Counted from the stretch's first letter, positions 40,182-49,155 are shown. The stretch: DNA of 64,000 nucleotides from Nakamurella panacisegetis (GCF_900104535.1 NZ_LT629710.1:3197501-3261500); one strand, 5' to 3'. The notes: generated from the sequence alone by a model not told the origin. Made by a program: numbers and translations.

Positions 40182-41084
40182 TCAGACGGCGTTGGTGAAC
40201 CGGACGATCGAGGCGGCGTCGTTCACGAGGAACCCGTACTCGGCTTCGGCCAGAATGGCGACGAGGTTGTTCTCGAACAGCGACGTCAACACGCCGTTGA
40301 TCGTGACGGCGGCCTCGGTGCTCACCTTGTAGGTGATGCCACCGACGGCGCCCCATGCCACCTGCGACCAGTCGCCGGCGTAGCCGAGGATCTTCGGCGT
40401 CGCCGAGTAGATGCCCGGCGACAGGAACGACGGGCGGCCCAGCAGGCGGCCCGCGCGGATCGGTCCGGCCTCCTCGGTGTACGGGGCTTCGAGGAACAGC
40501 GGGCGGCCTGCGGTGTCCTTCGCGCCGTTGAGGATCGGCTCGAACCGGTTGTCGAACGCCGAACCGGTCCACAGCTTGTCGGCGTTGACGAGCACGCCGA
40601 GCCCGGCGTTCAGGTCGTCGTACACGGCGGTGGCGGCCGGGGTGGTGCCGGTCAGCTCGACGGCGGTCGAGCCGGTGTCGAGGTTGGTCGAGAACGGCGA
40701 GCCGGTGCCGTGCGCGGCGGCCAGGTCGAACGCGGTCGCGAACGCCTCGCCAACCTGGTTCTTCACCAGATCCATGTAGCCGGCGGGGTTGGCGCGGACC
40801 ACTTCGGCCGACACGACGGCGATCGCGGTCAGCTTCTTCGGGTCCATCGTCTTGAGCGCGACGGCGGCCGAGCTGACGCCCTTCGGCGCGCCCTCACCGG
40901 TCCAGCTCGCGGCGATCCGGCCGGTCACGACGGGGATCGACTGCCCGTTGATGCCGAGCTGCACCTGAGTGCCCAGTCGCTGGACGAACGAGGAGCGCGC
41001 GGCCCGCTCGAAGATCGGGGCCGACTGCTCGCGGTTCAGGAATCCCGCGAAATCGGAGAGCTTGGTGGGTGCGGTCACGGCCAT
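40182..41084 (-). CDS. Major capsid protein, HK97 fold
   Basis: The 300-residue protein (AVTAPTKLSDFAGFLNREQSAPIFERAARSSFVQRLGTQVQLG, then VVSAEVVRANPAGYMDLVKNQVGEAFATAFDLAAAHG) shows the N-arm, E-loop region and P-domain helix pattern of HK97-type capsids. The scaffold gene precedes it. Hairpins on both sides suggest high, separately tuned expression. Confidence 0.9.
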   Translation of the reverse strand: MAVTAPTKLSDFAGFLNREQSAPIFERAARSSFVQRLGTQVQLGINGQSIPVVTGRIAASWTGEGAPKGVSSAAVALKTMDPKKLTAIAVVSAEVVRANPAGYMDLVKNQVGEAFATAFDLAAAHGTGSPFSTNLDTGSTAVELTGTTPAATAVYDDLNAGLGVLVNADKLWTGSAFDNRFEPILNGAKDTAGRPLFLEAPYTEEAGPIRAGRLLGRPSFLSPGIYSATPKILGYAGDWSQVAWGAVGGITYKVSTEAAVTINGVLTSLFENNLVAILAEAEYGFLVNDAASIVRFTNAV

Positions 41085-41120
41085 TTGTGGCGCCTTTCAT
41101 TGGGGAACGGGGGACGCAAA

Positions 41121-41148
41121 AGCCCCGGACCGCTTGGGGTCCGAGGCT
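41121..41148 (-). terminator. Terminator-like hairpin between scaffold and capsid genes
   Basis: On the minus strand arms agcctcggacc and ggtccggggct (10 of 11 paired) are followed by ttttg, an intrinsic-terminator layout inside the late operon, 22 bases after the scaffold stop. It may be leaky or serve as a processing site. Confidence 0.7.
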
Positions 41149-41170
41149 CGGGTGGTGCGATGGTCGACGG

Positions 41171-41734
41171 TCAGTCGGAGATGTTCAGCGCGCCTTTCAA
41201 CGCGTTGAGCAACGAGTCCTCGTTGAGCCCCGGCGCGGCCGGGGTCTTGCCGAGGGTCGGGTTCTGCAAGTTCGCGCGGCGGGCCAGCTCGGCGGCGGCG
41301 GCGATCTCCTCCGGCGTCTGCTTGCCCCCGAACTCGGAGAGCAGAACGTCGGCGTCGGCCATGAGCTCGGCCTCGGTGGAACCGACCAGCCGGGCGGCCT
41401 GGCCGCGCGTGAGCCCCTTGTCGAGCGCCACGGAGTAGCGGAGCCCGGTCAGCTCGGCCGTGCTGAGCTTGCGGGCATTCGCCGCCTCGGCGTCGGCGCG
41501 CTTCTGCTCCGCGCTGCGCGTGGTGTCGCGGAGCGCGGCGAGCTCGGCCGCCGCGGTGCTGCCCGCGGTGGCCTGCGCCTCCCACGTTTTGGCCTGAGCG
41601 AGCTCGGCGGCGACGGCGGCCGGGTCCTTCCCGGCGAAAAGCGTTTCCCAGGTGGCGGGCGGGAGGGCGTCGCCCGCCGGAGGGGCGTCACCTGCGGGCT
41701 TACCGAGCAACAGCTCGGCTGCGGAATCGGGCAT
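41171..41734 (-). CDS. Capsid scaffolding protein
   Basis: The 187-residue protein from the ATG at 41734 is Ala/Glu/Lys-rich and helical (LAQAKTWEAQATAGSTAAAELAALRDTTRSAEQKRADAEAANARK), with a basic/helical C-terminus (LARRANLQNPTLGKTPAAPGLNEDSLLNALKGAL). Scaffolds of this type lie immediately before the capsid gene and direct procapsid assembly. The longer in-frame extension upstream overlaps a different gene and was rejected. Confidence 0.82.
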   Translation of the reverse strand: MPDSAAELLLGKPAGDAPPAGDALPPATWETLFAGKDPAAVAAELAQAKTWEAQATAGSTAAAELAALRDTTRSAEQKRADAEAANARKLSTAELTGLRYSVALDKGLTRGQAARLVGSTEAELMADADVLLSEFGGKQTPEEIAAAAELARRANLQNPTLGKTPAAPGLNEDSLLNALKGALNISD

Positions 41735-41760
41735 GTCGGGATCCTTCGGGGTCGGGGTGG

Positions 41761-41952
41761 TTACGGATGGGGGAGCGTGTCTCCGGCTGCGGCGACAAAT
41801 GCTCGCCACCACAGCGCGGCCCAGCGGGCGGCCGGGAGCTCGTCTCCGGTGCGCCAGCCTGGCGGTTCCCAGGGTTGGCCGGCGAGCCTGAGCTCGCCCG
41901 CGGCGGTGCCCAGCTCGGCCGCTCGCGCGTCGGCTTGCGGTGTGAGGCTCAT
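41761..41952 (-). CDS. Small protein between MuF-like and scaffold genes (63 residues)
   Basis: The ATG overlaps the stop of the MuF-like gene. The product (SLTPQADARAAELGTAAGELRLAGQPWEPPGWRTGDELPAARWAALWWRAFVAAAGDTLPHP) is Trp-rich near its end with no recognised family. Translational coupling supports it. Confidence 0.65.
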   Translation of the reverse strand: MSLTPQADARAAELGTAAGELRLAGQPWEPPGWRTGDELPAARWAALWWRAFVAAAGDTLPHP

Positions 41953-43514
41953 CGGTAGAGGTCCTGTCTCTCGCGGCGATTCGCGCCGGTGCGGGACACA
42001 AGGTCAGCCTTGAAGTCCTCGAACGTGTCGCGGCCACCGATCGAGTCCCAGAACTCGCGGAGCTCGGAGCTCGCCCACCTTTCGGCGAACGCGGCGGGCC
42101 CGGTGAAGAGCCCCGCGTCGTCCAGGTGGAGCGGATTCTCCGGGGGGAGATCGGCGCGGCGCTGCCCTTCGGCGTTCAGGAGGCGACCGTTCGTGACGTC
42201 CTCGGCCTCGACGTAGGTTTGCGCGACCTGCGTGCGGTACCGCTCGCGGGCGATCTGGTCGAACGTGCGGCCGGTGTCGCCGTAAGCGCGTGCCTCGGCG
42301 ACGATCTCGCGCATCCTCTGACGCTCGAACGTGATCCCGGTGACCTCTTCCACGGCGTCGTAACCGTCCATGCCGTCGGCGATGAGCTGGTTGATCCGCT
42401 CTTGCTCTGCCTCTTTCGCCATGGCGCGGCGTTCGCGGGCCCGGATCTTGTCGGTCTCGGCCTTCTCCCGACGCGTGTACTCGCGTTCGATGAGCTTGAT
42501 TGCGATCTCGTCGTCGGCCTCGTAGGCGGCGCTGAGCGTGGCGTCGAGGTCGTCGTCGGCGAGCTTGCGGAGCTCGGCCGAGCGTTCCTTCCCGGCGGCG
42601 GTGGCGGCCTGGCGCTCGGCGGCGGCGGCGGCCTTCGCCTCCTCGGCGGCCTTCGCGACCGCCCGAGCCTGGACGGCCTGCGCGACCTTCGCGGCCTGCG
42701 CGGCGATCGCATCGGCCGTGCTCGCGCCGATCGAGAGGGTCTCGGCGATCGAGGCGTCGCGGGCTGCGGCCCCGGCCTGATCCTCCGCGGCGACGCGGGC
42801 GATCGCTCGGGCCTCGACCTCCTTCGCGTGAAGGTTCATCGCCCTGATTGCGTCGGCTCCGGAGAGCCCGCGGGTCACCGCGGCGTACTCGTTGAACAGC
42901 GCCTCGGCGTCGTAGGGCAGGAGCTCGCCCTTCCCGATCCGCTCGGGAGTGCAGTTGCAATGGTCGTGGTAGTCGTGCCCGCCGGCGGTCTCTTTCGAGT
43001 GGTACACGGCGCCCCGACCGGCGAGCATTTGGCAGAATCCGCACGAACCGGAGCGGGGGACTCGGGCGTAACGCACACCTTCGCGGGCGGCGTTCCGCTC
43101 GATCGTCGCCCGCCCGGCCACGCGGACGAGCCGGGGCGTCGCCGAGTTGAGGTTCCGCCCGAGCTCGGCGATCGAGGCGGCGTCGCCCCCGTCCGGGGTC
43201 CACAGCGGGGACAGGGCCCAGCGTGCGACAGCCGAGACCTGAGCCGGGGCGGCGCCTCGCGCGAGCGTCGGGCGGAACGGTGACCGAACGTTGTCGGAGT
43301 CTCGGGCGATCTCGTAGAACTCCGACGCGACCGTCGCCGAGACGTTGCCATACTGCGTGACGATCGCGGGAAGGGCCCTTTGCATCGCCCGGGCGGCGGC
43401 CGGCGGGTTGTTCATGTCGAGCGTTCCGATCAGGGCCCGCGTGTCCCTGACGACCAGCGCGTCGAGCGCGGCATTCGCTTGCCGCATCTCGGCGCGCTGG
43501 TTGTCGGTGAGCAT
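41949..43514 (-). CDS. MuF-like minor head protein (phage VG15 type)
   Basis: The 521-residue protein has an N-terminal helical head-binding part and the MuF/VG15 Cys-His block near residues 150-190 (RYARVPRSGSCGFCQMLAGRGAVYHSKETAGGHDYHDHCNCTPERIG), then a long charged coiled coil (about 230-400). It is injected with DNA or sits near the portal. Good ggagg ribosome site. Confidence 0.88.
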   Translation of the reverse strand: MLTDNQRAEMRQANAALDALVVRDTRALIGTLDMNNPPAAARAMQRALPAIVTQYGNVSATVASEFYEIARDSDNVRSPFRPTLARGAAPAQVSAVARWALSPLWTPDGGDAASIAELGRNLNSATPRLVRVAGRATIERNAAREGVRYARVPRSGSCGFCQMLAGRGAVYHSKETAGGHDYHDHCNCTPERIGKGELLPYDAEALFNEYAAVTRGLSGADAIRAMNLHAKEVEARAIARVAAEDQAGAAARDASIAETLSIGASTADAIAAQAAKVAQAVQARAVAKAAEEAKAAAAAERQAATAAGKERSAELRKLADDDLDATLSAAYEADDEIAIKLIEREYTRREKAETDKIRARERRAMAKEAEQERINQLIADGMDGYDAVEEVTGITFERQRMREIVAEARAYGDTGRTFDQIARERYRTQVAQTYVEAEDVTNGRLLNAEGQRRADLPPENPLHLDDAGLFTGPAAFAERWASSELREFWDSIGGRDTFEDFKADLVSRTGANRRERQDLYR

Positions 43515-43529
43515 CGGCGAGCCTCCGGA

Positions 43530-45005
43530 TCAGGCGGTCGGCGCGGCCCCTGAGTCAGCCGGAGCGACGACAGGGGCGGCGGCGGGTGTGGCGGGAGCCG
43601 AATTGGCGGCCAGCGTCGACAGCGACGAGATCAGCCCCGCGGCTTCGCCTCTCCGGCGGTCCGAGTGGATTCGCTCGATGGTCTCGGGCGAATACCCGAG
43701 CTCTTCGAGCGTGACGTCGGAATCGGCGGGCAGGATATTCGCCTGCACCTTCTTGATCACCTGATCGGTGGTCGCGGCCGGTGTCGGCGTCCCGAACTCC
43801 ATCCACACGGTCGAGATCGCGCGGGCCTCGTCGGGGATCGAGCCGTCGCGGATCAGCAACGAGAGGCGCCCGACGTTCGCCCATGACGCACCGAATCCGA
43901 GCGCGCGGTTCTTGCGCCGGATCACCATGCGCGCCTGAGCGGCGTCGATCGCCTCGGCTGAGCTCGGGTTCTCGGTGACAAAGCCGAGATATGAGGCGGG
44001 GATCGCCGTCTCGCCCGAGAACAGTTGCGAATACATGCGGATCTGATCGAAATACGGTTGCGGCGAGGCGGCGGCGAACTGTTGCACGGTCGGCAGGTTG
44101 CCGTCCTCGTCGCGGGCGAGTGCCAGGAACCGCCCGAGGTACGCCTCCCACGGCGACACCTTCGACCCGTCGGCCCGCTTGAACGTGTCCTCGTCGGCGC
44201 CCAACACGGCGCGTTGCGGCGAACCGAAGAACTCGCGGGCGAGCTCCGCGCCGAGCATCGTCCGGGTCGCGCCCGCGGTGAACGCGATAACGGCCCGGTT
44301 GATCTCAGAGCGCCCCCACGGCCGGTCGGTGCGCGGGTTGTTGACCAGCGGGACCAGGAGCACGGCGTCGAGGTTGTGAACGCGGCGGTCGAGAACGGTC
44401 AGCTTGCCGTCGCGGTCTCCGAGGGTGATCGTCTGGTCGGGCAGCATGAGCGACGCGCCCGTGACGGTGCCGGTGTCGTCCGTGTCCAACAGGAGACCGG
44501 CGGTCACGCGCCGCTCTCGCCGGTTCCAGATCGCGGCGGTCGACGTCGGCGACTCGATCGAGACCAGGACCTCGGGCTCGTGCGCGGTGACCCCGGCCGA
44601 GAGTGCCGCGAAAGATGGCCCGTAGATGAAGCAATCGGCGTGAGCCATGGTCGATTCGGCCGTGAGGTTGTTCTCGGTCCACATCTGCCCGAGCCCGAGG
44701 TCGGCCCCAGACGGGACGCGCAACGTCTCGGCGCGGAGTCCCTCGTTCAGCACGTCCACGGCCATAGCCGGCCACCCGGCGACGGCCTCGATCCCCTGGA
44801 ACTGAGGGGGAACAGCGATCCCGATGTGTTTGAACTCGTGCCGGAGGTCGTAGAGGGCGCGCTTCCGGCGGTTCTTCCCGGCCTTGCCGATGATGGTCGA
44901 GCCGAGCCGCATGAAGAGTCCGAGCTCGTCGTCGGTCAAGCCGACCACCTGCGACGGTGACGATTCCGTGGTTTTCGAGACACTGAGCGAGGGCGTCAGA
45001 ATCAC
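43530..45005 (-). CDS. Portal protein (SPP1 gp6-like)
   Basis: The 491-residue protein has the portal pattern MRLGSTIIGKAGKNRRKRALYDLRHEFKHIGIAVPPQFQGIEAVAGWPAMAVDVLNEGLRAETL early, the FGRSEI-like PWGRSEINRAVIAFTAGATRTMLGAELAREFFGSPQRAVLG, and ETAIPASYLGFVTENPSSAEAIDAAQARMV. It forms the dodecameric DNA gate. GTG overlaps the terminase stop. Confidence 0.93.
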   Translation of the reverse strand: MILTPSLSVSKTTESSPSQVVGLTDDELGLFMRLGSTIIGKAGKNRRKRALYDLRHEFKHIGIAVPPQFQGIEAVAGWPAMAVDVLNEGLRAETLRVPSGADLGLGQMWTENNLTAESTMAHADCFIYGPSFAALSAGVTAHEPEVLVSIESPTSTAAIWNRRERRVTAGLLLDTDDTGTVTGASLMLPDQTITLGDRDGKLTVLDRRVHNLDAVLLVPLVNNPRTDRPWGRSEINRAVIAFTAGATRTMLGAELAREFFGSPQRAVLGADEDTFKRADGSKVSPWEAYLGRFLALARDEDGNLPTVQQFAAASPQPYFDQIRMYSQLFSGETAIPASYLGFVTENPSSAEAIDAAQARMVIRRKNRALGFGASWANVGRLSLLIRDGSIPDEARAISTVWMEFGTPTPAATTDQVIKKVQANILPADSDVTLEELGYSPETIERIHSDRRRGEAAGLISSLSTLAANSAPATPAAAPVVAPADSGAAPTA

Positions 45006-46543
45006 AGCAGCATTCCTCCGCTTCGTTTCTTTCGAGGTTTCGCGAGCACGGCGTTACGGGCCCCGTTCGCCATGACGGCACAGAACAGAAGGTCGATCTT
45101 GCGGGGCGAGTGCTTCTTCTCTTTCTTGAACGAACCGGCCTCGGTGGCAACGGCGTTCAGAACGTGACGCGTCAGCGCGCCCCCGTTCGGTTCGTTGTGC
45201 CCGATCGTGCCCGAGACCAGATCGGTTAGGAACTGTTGCGCGAGCGGGATGACCCGCTGATTCGTCGGTGGGATCCGGAGCACCCGGCGGCGGTGCGCGC
45301 GGGACCATTCCAGAACGTCCGACTCGTAGAAAGACGGGTCGGCCCAGAGCATCTCGACGTCGTATTCGGCGAACAGTTCCTCGATCGACGCGTTCACTTC
45401 GTCGCGGTCGACGGTCCACTCGGGGTCGTCCGGATCCGGTTCCCACAGTTTGTGAACGGCGAGAACGCCGGTCTCGATCGACTGCACGACGATCCCGGTT
45501 GCATCGCCGGAAACCGAACCGTCGAATCCGGCGGTCACGCGTTCGCCCATGACGACTCCGGAGAGCCTCAGTTGCGCGGCCCACTTCGGCGCCGATATGA
45601 AGTCGTCGCCGAATGTGCGGATCCACTGGTTCAGCCGGAACCGTTGGAACCCCGCGAACCCTGCGGTTCCGGCCGAGGCGATCGCCGAGCGGAAGTCGGC
45701 TGGGTCGAGGAGACCCTCGGCGAGATTCGGGTTCGCCCGTGCCCAGTTGCGCGGATCCGTCGGGTCGGCGTCGTCGGGGACTCCCCACCACCACATGCCG
45801 AACGACGGGTCGTCAATCTCCCCGGCGGCTACCCGCCGGCCATGCTCGACCAGGCGGCCGAGGAGAGTGTCAGTGTTCGATCCTGCGGTTGTGATGCCGA
45901 CGACGAGCGACTCGGGGCGGTCGCCCGAGCCTGACACCAGAGCTTCCCACAGCTCATCTCCCCGGTGATTGGATGGACTAGAGGGCCAGCCGTGCAACTC
46001 ATCGGCCACGACGAGGGAAGGCCCGAGCCCGTGCGCGCGCATGGCGTCGGCGGATAGGGCCCGGTAAATGGCGCCACGGCTCGGGACCTCCAAGACGTCG
46101 CGGTACACCTTGACGAGCCGGGAGAGGGCGGGCGAGTCGATGACCTGTTGCCGCGCTTCTGAGAACACGATTCGCGCTTGCGCCCGGTCGCCGGCGGCCG
46201 AGTACACCTGCGCGCCTTGCGGTCCGAAGATCAGGTGTTGCAGGGCGAGCGCCGTCCCAAGTAGCGACTTGCCGTTCTTGCGGGGGAGACCGATCAGGGC
46301 CCGACGGAACCGGAGGAGACCGGTCAGCGGGTCGCGTTCCATCAGAGATCGGAGCAACCAAGCCTGCCACGCGGCCATGCGGAGCGGCTCGCCCGCGCGG
46401 AACCCGCGGGAGGCTTTCAGCAGCGCGGCCGAGAAGTCGACCACATCGTCGCCGTCGGTCCAGCGGGACCGGCTCGGCGTCCAGAGGGCCGGGGCCCAGC
46501 TCGGGTCAGGCCCCGGCAGCACCAGCGGCGCGGCGTTCGTCAC
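45002..46543 (-). CDS. Terminase large subunit
   Basis: The 513-residue protein has the ATPase Walker A-like GLPRKNGKSLLGTALALQHL near residue 90, Walker B SLVVADELHGWPS, and an RNase-H-like nuclease domain starting at VTAGFDGSVSGDATGIVVQS with later acidic residues. It cuts and packages DNA. Its GTG lies within the small subunit gene by 38 bases. Confidence 0.95.
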   Translation of the reverse strand: MTNAAPLVLPGPDPSWAPALWTPSRSRWTDGDDVVDFSAALLKASRGFRAGEPLRMAAWQAWLLRSLMERDPLTGLLRFRRALIGLPRKNGKSLLGTALALQHLIFGPQGAQVYSAAGDRAQARIVFSEARQQVIDSPALSRLVKVYRDVLEVPSRGAIYRALSADAMRAHGLGPSLVVADELHGWPSSPSNHRGDELWEALVSGSGDRPESLVVGITTAGSNTDTLLGRLVEHGRRVAAGEIDDPSFGMWWWGVPDDADPTDPRNWARANPNLAEGLLDPADFRSAIASAGTAGFAGFQRFRLNQWIRTFGDDFISAPKWAAQLRLSGVVMGERVTAGFDGSVSGDATGIVVQSIETGVLAVHKLWEPDPDDPEWTVDRDEVNASIEELFAEYDVEMLWADPSFYESDVLEWSRAHRRRVLRIPPTNQRVIPLAQQFLTDLVSGTIGHNEPNGGALTRHVLNAVATEAGSFKKEKKHSPRKIDLLFCAVMANGARNAVLAKPRKKRSGGMLL

Positions 46544-47039
46544 GGGCGCGCCTCAATTCGTCCATCTCATCGCGAACCCGGACCTCGGCGAGCCCGAGGC
46601 GGGAGCGATCAGCGGGACTGAACCCGAGCATTGAGAGCCACGCCGTGCGCTGCGTTCTCAGCTCGCGGAGCTGCGTCACGCTCGGGTGAGTCACGCTGGC
46701 GCCGTTGCTCATCTCGTACCATCGGCGATCGGGTTCGGCGCCGAGCCAGTTTCGGAGCGTGCCGATCTCGTCCTCGGCCTCGCACAACATCGTCACAAGC
46801 GGCGAATCCGCGGCGGGCGAAAGCCACGACTTGCCAGCGCCCCACACGTCGGACCAGAGCGCCGAGCCAGCGTCGCCGAGCTGGACCGGGGCGACCGGCG
46901 GGAGCCCGAGCGAGTCGAGCCCCTCGCCGATCCCCGGCGCGTCAGGCAGCGCCCGGCCGCCGGGGTTACCCGCGGCCCGCTTCTGCTCTGTCGGCTTCGG
47001 TGGTCGACCGTTCGGCCGGCCGGTTGGAGTCGCACCCAT
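46506..47039 (-). CDS. Terminase small subunit, P27 family
   Basis: From the ATG with a good ggagg site the protein is 177 residues. The opening GATPTGRPNGRPPKPTEQKRAAGNPGGRALPD is diagnostic of P27-family small terminases, followed by a helical part (ALWSDVWGAGKSWLSPAADSPLVTMLCEAEDEIGTLRNWLG, then LREL..RTAWLSMLGFSPADRSRLGLAEV). It recognises the packaging site. Confidence 0.92.
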   Translation of the reverse strand: MGATPTGRPNGRPPKPTEQKRAAGNPGGRALPDAPGIGEGLDSLGLPPVAPVQLGDAGSALWSDVWGAGKSWLSPAADSPLVTMLCEAEDEIGTLRNWLGAEPDRRWYEMSNGASVTHPSVTQLRELRTQRTAWLSMLGFSPADRSRLGLAEVRVRDEMDELRRARDERRAAGAAGA

Positions 47040-47063
47040 GACGCGGACCTCCAACAGTTCGGA

Positions 47064-47207
47064 CTACTCGGGCGTCTTGACGCGCAAACCCTCTTCGTGG
47101 ATCAGCTCGCGGCACGCGATGGCGACCAGCTCGACGGCCTCGGCCGGGGAAAACCCTCCGGCCACGAGCTCGCGGCGGAACTCGACCAGGAAAGCGCCTG
47201 TCGTCAT
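47064..47207 (-). CDS. Small protein before the terminase (47 residues)
   Basis: The likely ATG gives TTGAFLVEFRRELVAGGFSPAEAVELVAIACRELIHEEGLRVKTPE, an amphipathic helical protein seen near terminases of actinophages. A GTG about 50 bases upstream with a gagagg site is an alternative start. Function unknown. Confidence 0.6.
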   Translation of the reverse strand: MTTGAFLVEFRRELVAGGFSPAEAVELVAIACRELIHEEGLRVKTPE

Positions 47208-47436
47208 GGGCGCGGCCGGGGCGTCGGGGGCGGGGATGGTGGGCAGTACGGGCACAGGGCAAGCCTCTCGATCGGCGGCGGTTGGGTGGAGCAGGACAGG
47301 GAGCCCGACCGCGCGCAGGCGCTCAGCCCCGGGGACATACACAGGGGGAGCAGCCGCCGCGGCGCGGTCGGGCGGTCATTGAGACAGCGATAGATGGGAT
47401 CGATCTTGGGCAGGGTGAGCGCCCGGGAGGCTCCGG

Positions 47437-47445
47437 TGTGATAAT
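47437..47445 (+). promoter_or_regulatory. Extended -10 promoter of the DUF4145 gene
   Basis: The sequence tgtgataat is an extended -10 (TGN + gataat) ending six bases before the ATG of the forward gene, so the transcript is predicted leaderless. No convincing -35 is seen, which fits an extended -10 promoter. Confidence 0.6.
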
Positions 47446-47451
47446 CGCCGC

Positions 47452-48171
47452 ATGTCTGACCAAGAAGTCGCACCCGAAGCTCAACCCGACGGCCCGTCGA
47501 TCGACGTCGAGGTGCCGCACCCGGCAGTAAGCGCGTTCACCTGTCCGCACTGCAGGACTCGTTCTCAGCAGATCCTGCTTGGCCCGGTCCGTGGCTCCCT
47601 TGGTCGGACCTACAATGACAACGACATACCCAACTGGTTAGCAACAAAATGCTTCACGTGTCATAACGTCGCCCTGTTCCATGGGCCAACGCTCAGATTT
47701 CCGGCAGCCCGAGTGGGCCCGACACCAACCCAAGACATGCCGGCGAACATCAAAGCAATCTACGAAGAGGCTCAAGAGGTTGCGGCGGTTTCGCCACGGA
47801 GCGCTGCCGCGCTACTTCGGGTTGCTCTGGAGACCATGGTGAATGAGTTGGTGTCGGGGAGCGAGAAACTCTTCCAGAAGATCGGCAAACTGCGCGCCCT
47901 CGGTGTGGACCAAGAGATCATTGACTACATGGACCTGATCCGCGGCTTCGGCAACGATGGAGCACACGCGGGTGAGGTCAATCTAGAGGACGATCCTAAG
48001 ACGGTCGCAGATCTGTTCGAGATCCTTCAGATCATCGTAGCCGACGCTATCACTCGGAAGAAGAAGAAGCAGGCCCTTCTCGGCAGGTTCTCCCAAGGTT
48101 GGCACCAGGGCAGGGAAGAGCGCGACGCGGCAGCTCAGGCCAAGGCTGATCAGTTGGGTAGCAAGGACTGA
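47452..48171 (+). CDS. DUF4145 (HEPN-like) protein, candidate defence moron
   Basis: The 239-residue protein has an N-terminal zinc ribbon (FTCPHC...KCFTCH, residues about 30-65) and a C-terminal DUF4145 domain (AAALLRVALETMVNELVSGSEKLFQKIGKLRALGVDQEIIDYMDLIRGFGNDGAHAGE) with the RxxGNxxxH pattern of HEPN-type folds. It lies against the direction of all neighbouring phage genes, between the HNH and terminase genes, with its own promoter and a less GC-rich codon choice than they have. HEPN proteins are often RNases in antiviral and toxin systems; an exclusion function in the lysogen is inferred. Confidence 0.88.
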   Translation: MSDQEVAPEAQPDGPSIDVEVPHPAVSAFTCPHCRTRSQQILLGPVRGSLGRTYNDNDIPNWLATKCFTCHNVALFHGPTLRFPAARVGPTPTQDMPANIKAIYEEAQEVAAVSPRSAAALLRVALETMVNELVSGSEKLFQKIGKLRALGVDQEIIDYMDLIRGFGNDGAHAGEVNLEDDPKTVADLFEILQIIVADAITRKKKKQALLGRFSQGWHQGREERDAAAQAKADQLGSKD

Positions 48172-48264
48172 TCGCTCGGAGAGATCGGTATCAGGCCAGA
48201 GAGCAACGGGGGGGCGGGTTTCGCGGCCGGATGCGGCGTCTATGCCACCCGTGGGAGATCCGGG

Positions 48265-48288
48265 CTGGGGGGGAGGGCTCCCCCCCAG
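48265..48288. terminator. Hairpin between convergent DUF4145 and phage genes
   Basis: The 11-base arms ctgggggggag and ctcccccccag are perfectly complementary. The position between convergent genes suggests a shared terminator, though no T run is present. Confidence 0.55.
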
Positions 48289-48290
48289 GG

Positions 48291-48569
48291 TCAGCCCTTG
48301 GCCGGGTGAGCGACCTTTGCCGAGGATAGCCGACGGTGGTCGACAATGCGTCTCGTTTCGGCGTACCGACTCAGATCGGCGGTGGTGGTGCCTCGTGCAT
48401 CGAATGTCTCATGCACTGCGCCTACCTGTAGGCCGCGCGCCTTGTGCGGGTCGCGGGTGGTGACGACGACGAGCTCCCGCATCGCGCGGTGGCTGGCCTC
48501 GTCGGTGGCGCGCTCCCGCTTCCACTGTTCGGCCGCGCGGATGGTGCCGGTGATCAGTACGTCGCGCAT
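48291..48569 (-). CDS. Phage protein of unknown function (92 residues)
   Basis: From an ATG with gagga upstream the product reads RDVLITGTIRAAEQWKRERATDEASHRAMRELVVVTTRDPHKARGLQVGAVHETFDARGTTTADLSRYAETRRIVDHRRLSSAKVAHPAKG. It has a helix and a short beta segment but no known family. It follows the HNH gene. Confidence 0.6.
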   Translation of the reverse strand: MRDVLITGTIRAAEQWKRERATDEASHRAMRELVVVTTRDPHKARGLQVGAVHETFDARGTTTADLSRYAETRRIVDHRRLSSAKVAHPAKG

Positions 48570-48579
48570 GCTCGGGTCC

Positions 48580-48924
48580 TCAGTGTCTCGGTCGTGCTCG
48601 GTTGCCTCGCCGCGCTGCATTGCCCTCGGCTGAGCTCTTGGCGCGGTGGCAGTGGGGCGCGATGTTCTGGTGAATGGGCGCGAGGTTGGCGAGGTTGTCG
48701 TCGTCGTTGGGCACCTTGTGGTCTACCTCGTCGGCGCCTGGTTGTCCGCATATCCAGCAGATGCCGTGGTCGCGGTTGAGGACGATCAGGCGGCGGGTTG
48801 ACCAGTCGGCGGGTAGGCGCGCTTTGCGGGTGCTGCCGAACCATGGGGCGATCTGGTGGGCGGCGCATCGGCCACGCTTGACGGCGAGATCAGGACAGTC
48901 GAGACACGGTGAGGGGGCGAGCAT
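48580..48924 (-). CDS. HNH endonuclease
   Basis: From the ATG at 48924 the protein is 114 residues. It has CLDCPDL...GRCAAH and the HNH core CWICGQPGADEVDHKVPNDDDNLANLAPIHQNIAPHCHRAKS with two CxxC/CxxH zinc pairs and the DHxxP-N-H catalytic motif. Phage HNH enzymes near terminases take part in DNA cutting during packaging. A further upstream in-frame ATG is possible. Confidence 0.88.
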   Translation of the reverse strand: MLAPSPCLDCPDLAVKRGRCAAHQIAPWFGSTRKARLPADWSTRRLIVLNRDHGICWICGQPGADEVDHKVPNDDDNLANLAPIHQNIAPHCHRAKSSAEGNAARRGNRARPRH

Positions 48925-49155
48925 GTCGGCCCCCGCTCTGTTGTGCTCTGCCGCGTGAGATGCCCGAGCCAAGCGCGCCGTTACCGCTCGCCGGCGGGGT
49001 GAGCTTTGCTGCTGCGGGGTTCTGGTGGCTCGCGGTGGTCAACGGTGAGCGGGGGGCCGATCAGCTCGACACGGCCCGATGGTCAGGTCGCCCGGTCACG
49101 GTGGGCGCGTCCTGCATTTGGGCATGGGGTGTCGGGCAAAAGTGTTGCACACAGG
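48925..49155. other. Gap between early and late phage genes
   Basis: About 230 bases without a convincing gene. A forward frame at 48960-49178 looks protein-like at its beginning but has poor codon use and no ribosome site. The late promoter may lie here, but no clear -10/-35 pair was found. Confidence 0.5.

Noticed and set aside
45165-45182. Further copy of the cassette operator in the terminase gene
   Set aside because: tgacgcgtcagcgcgccc matches partly but is explained by conserved codons and lacks a promoter.
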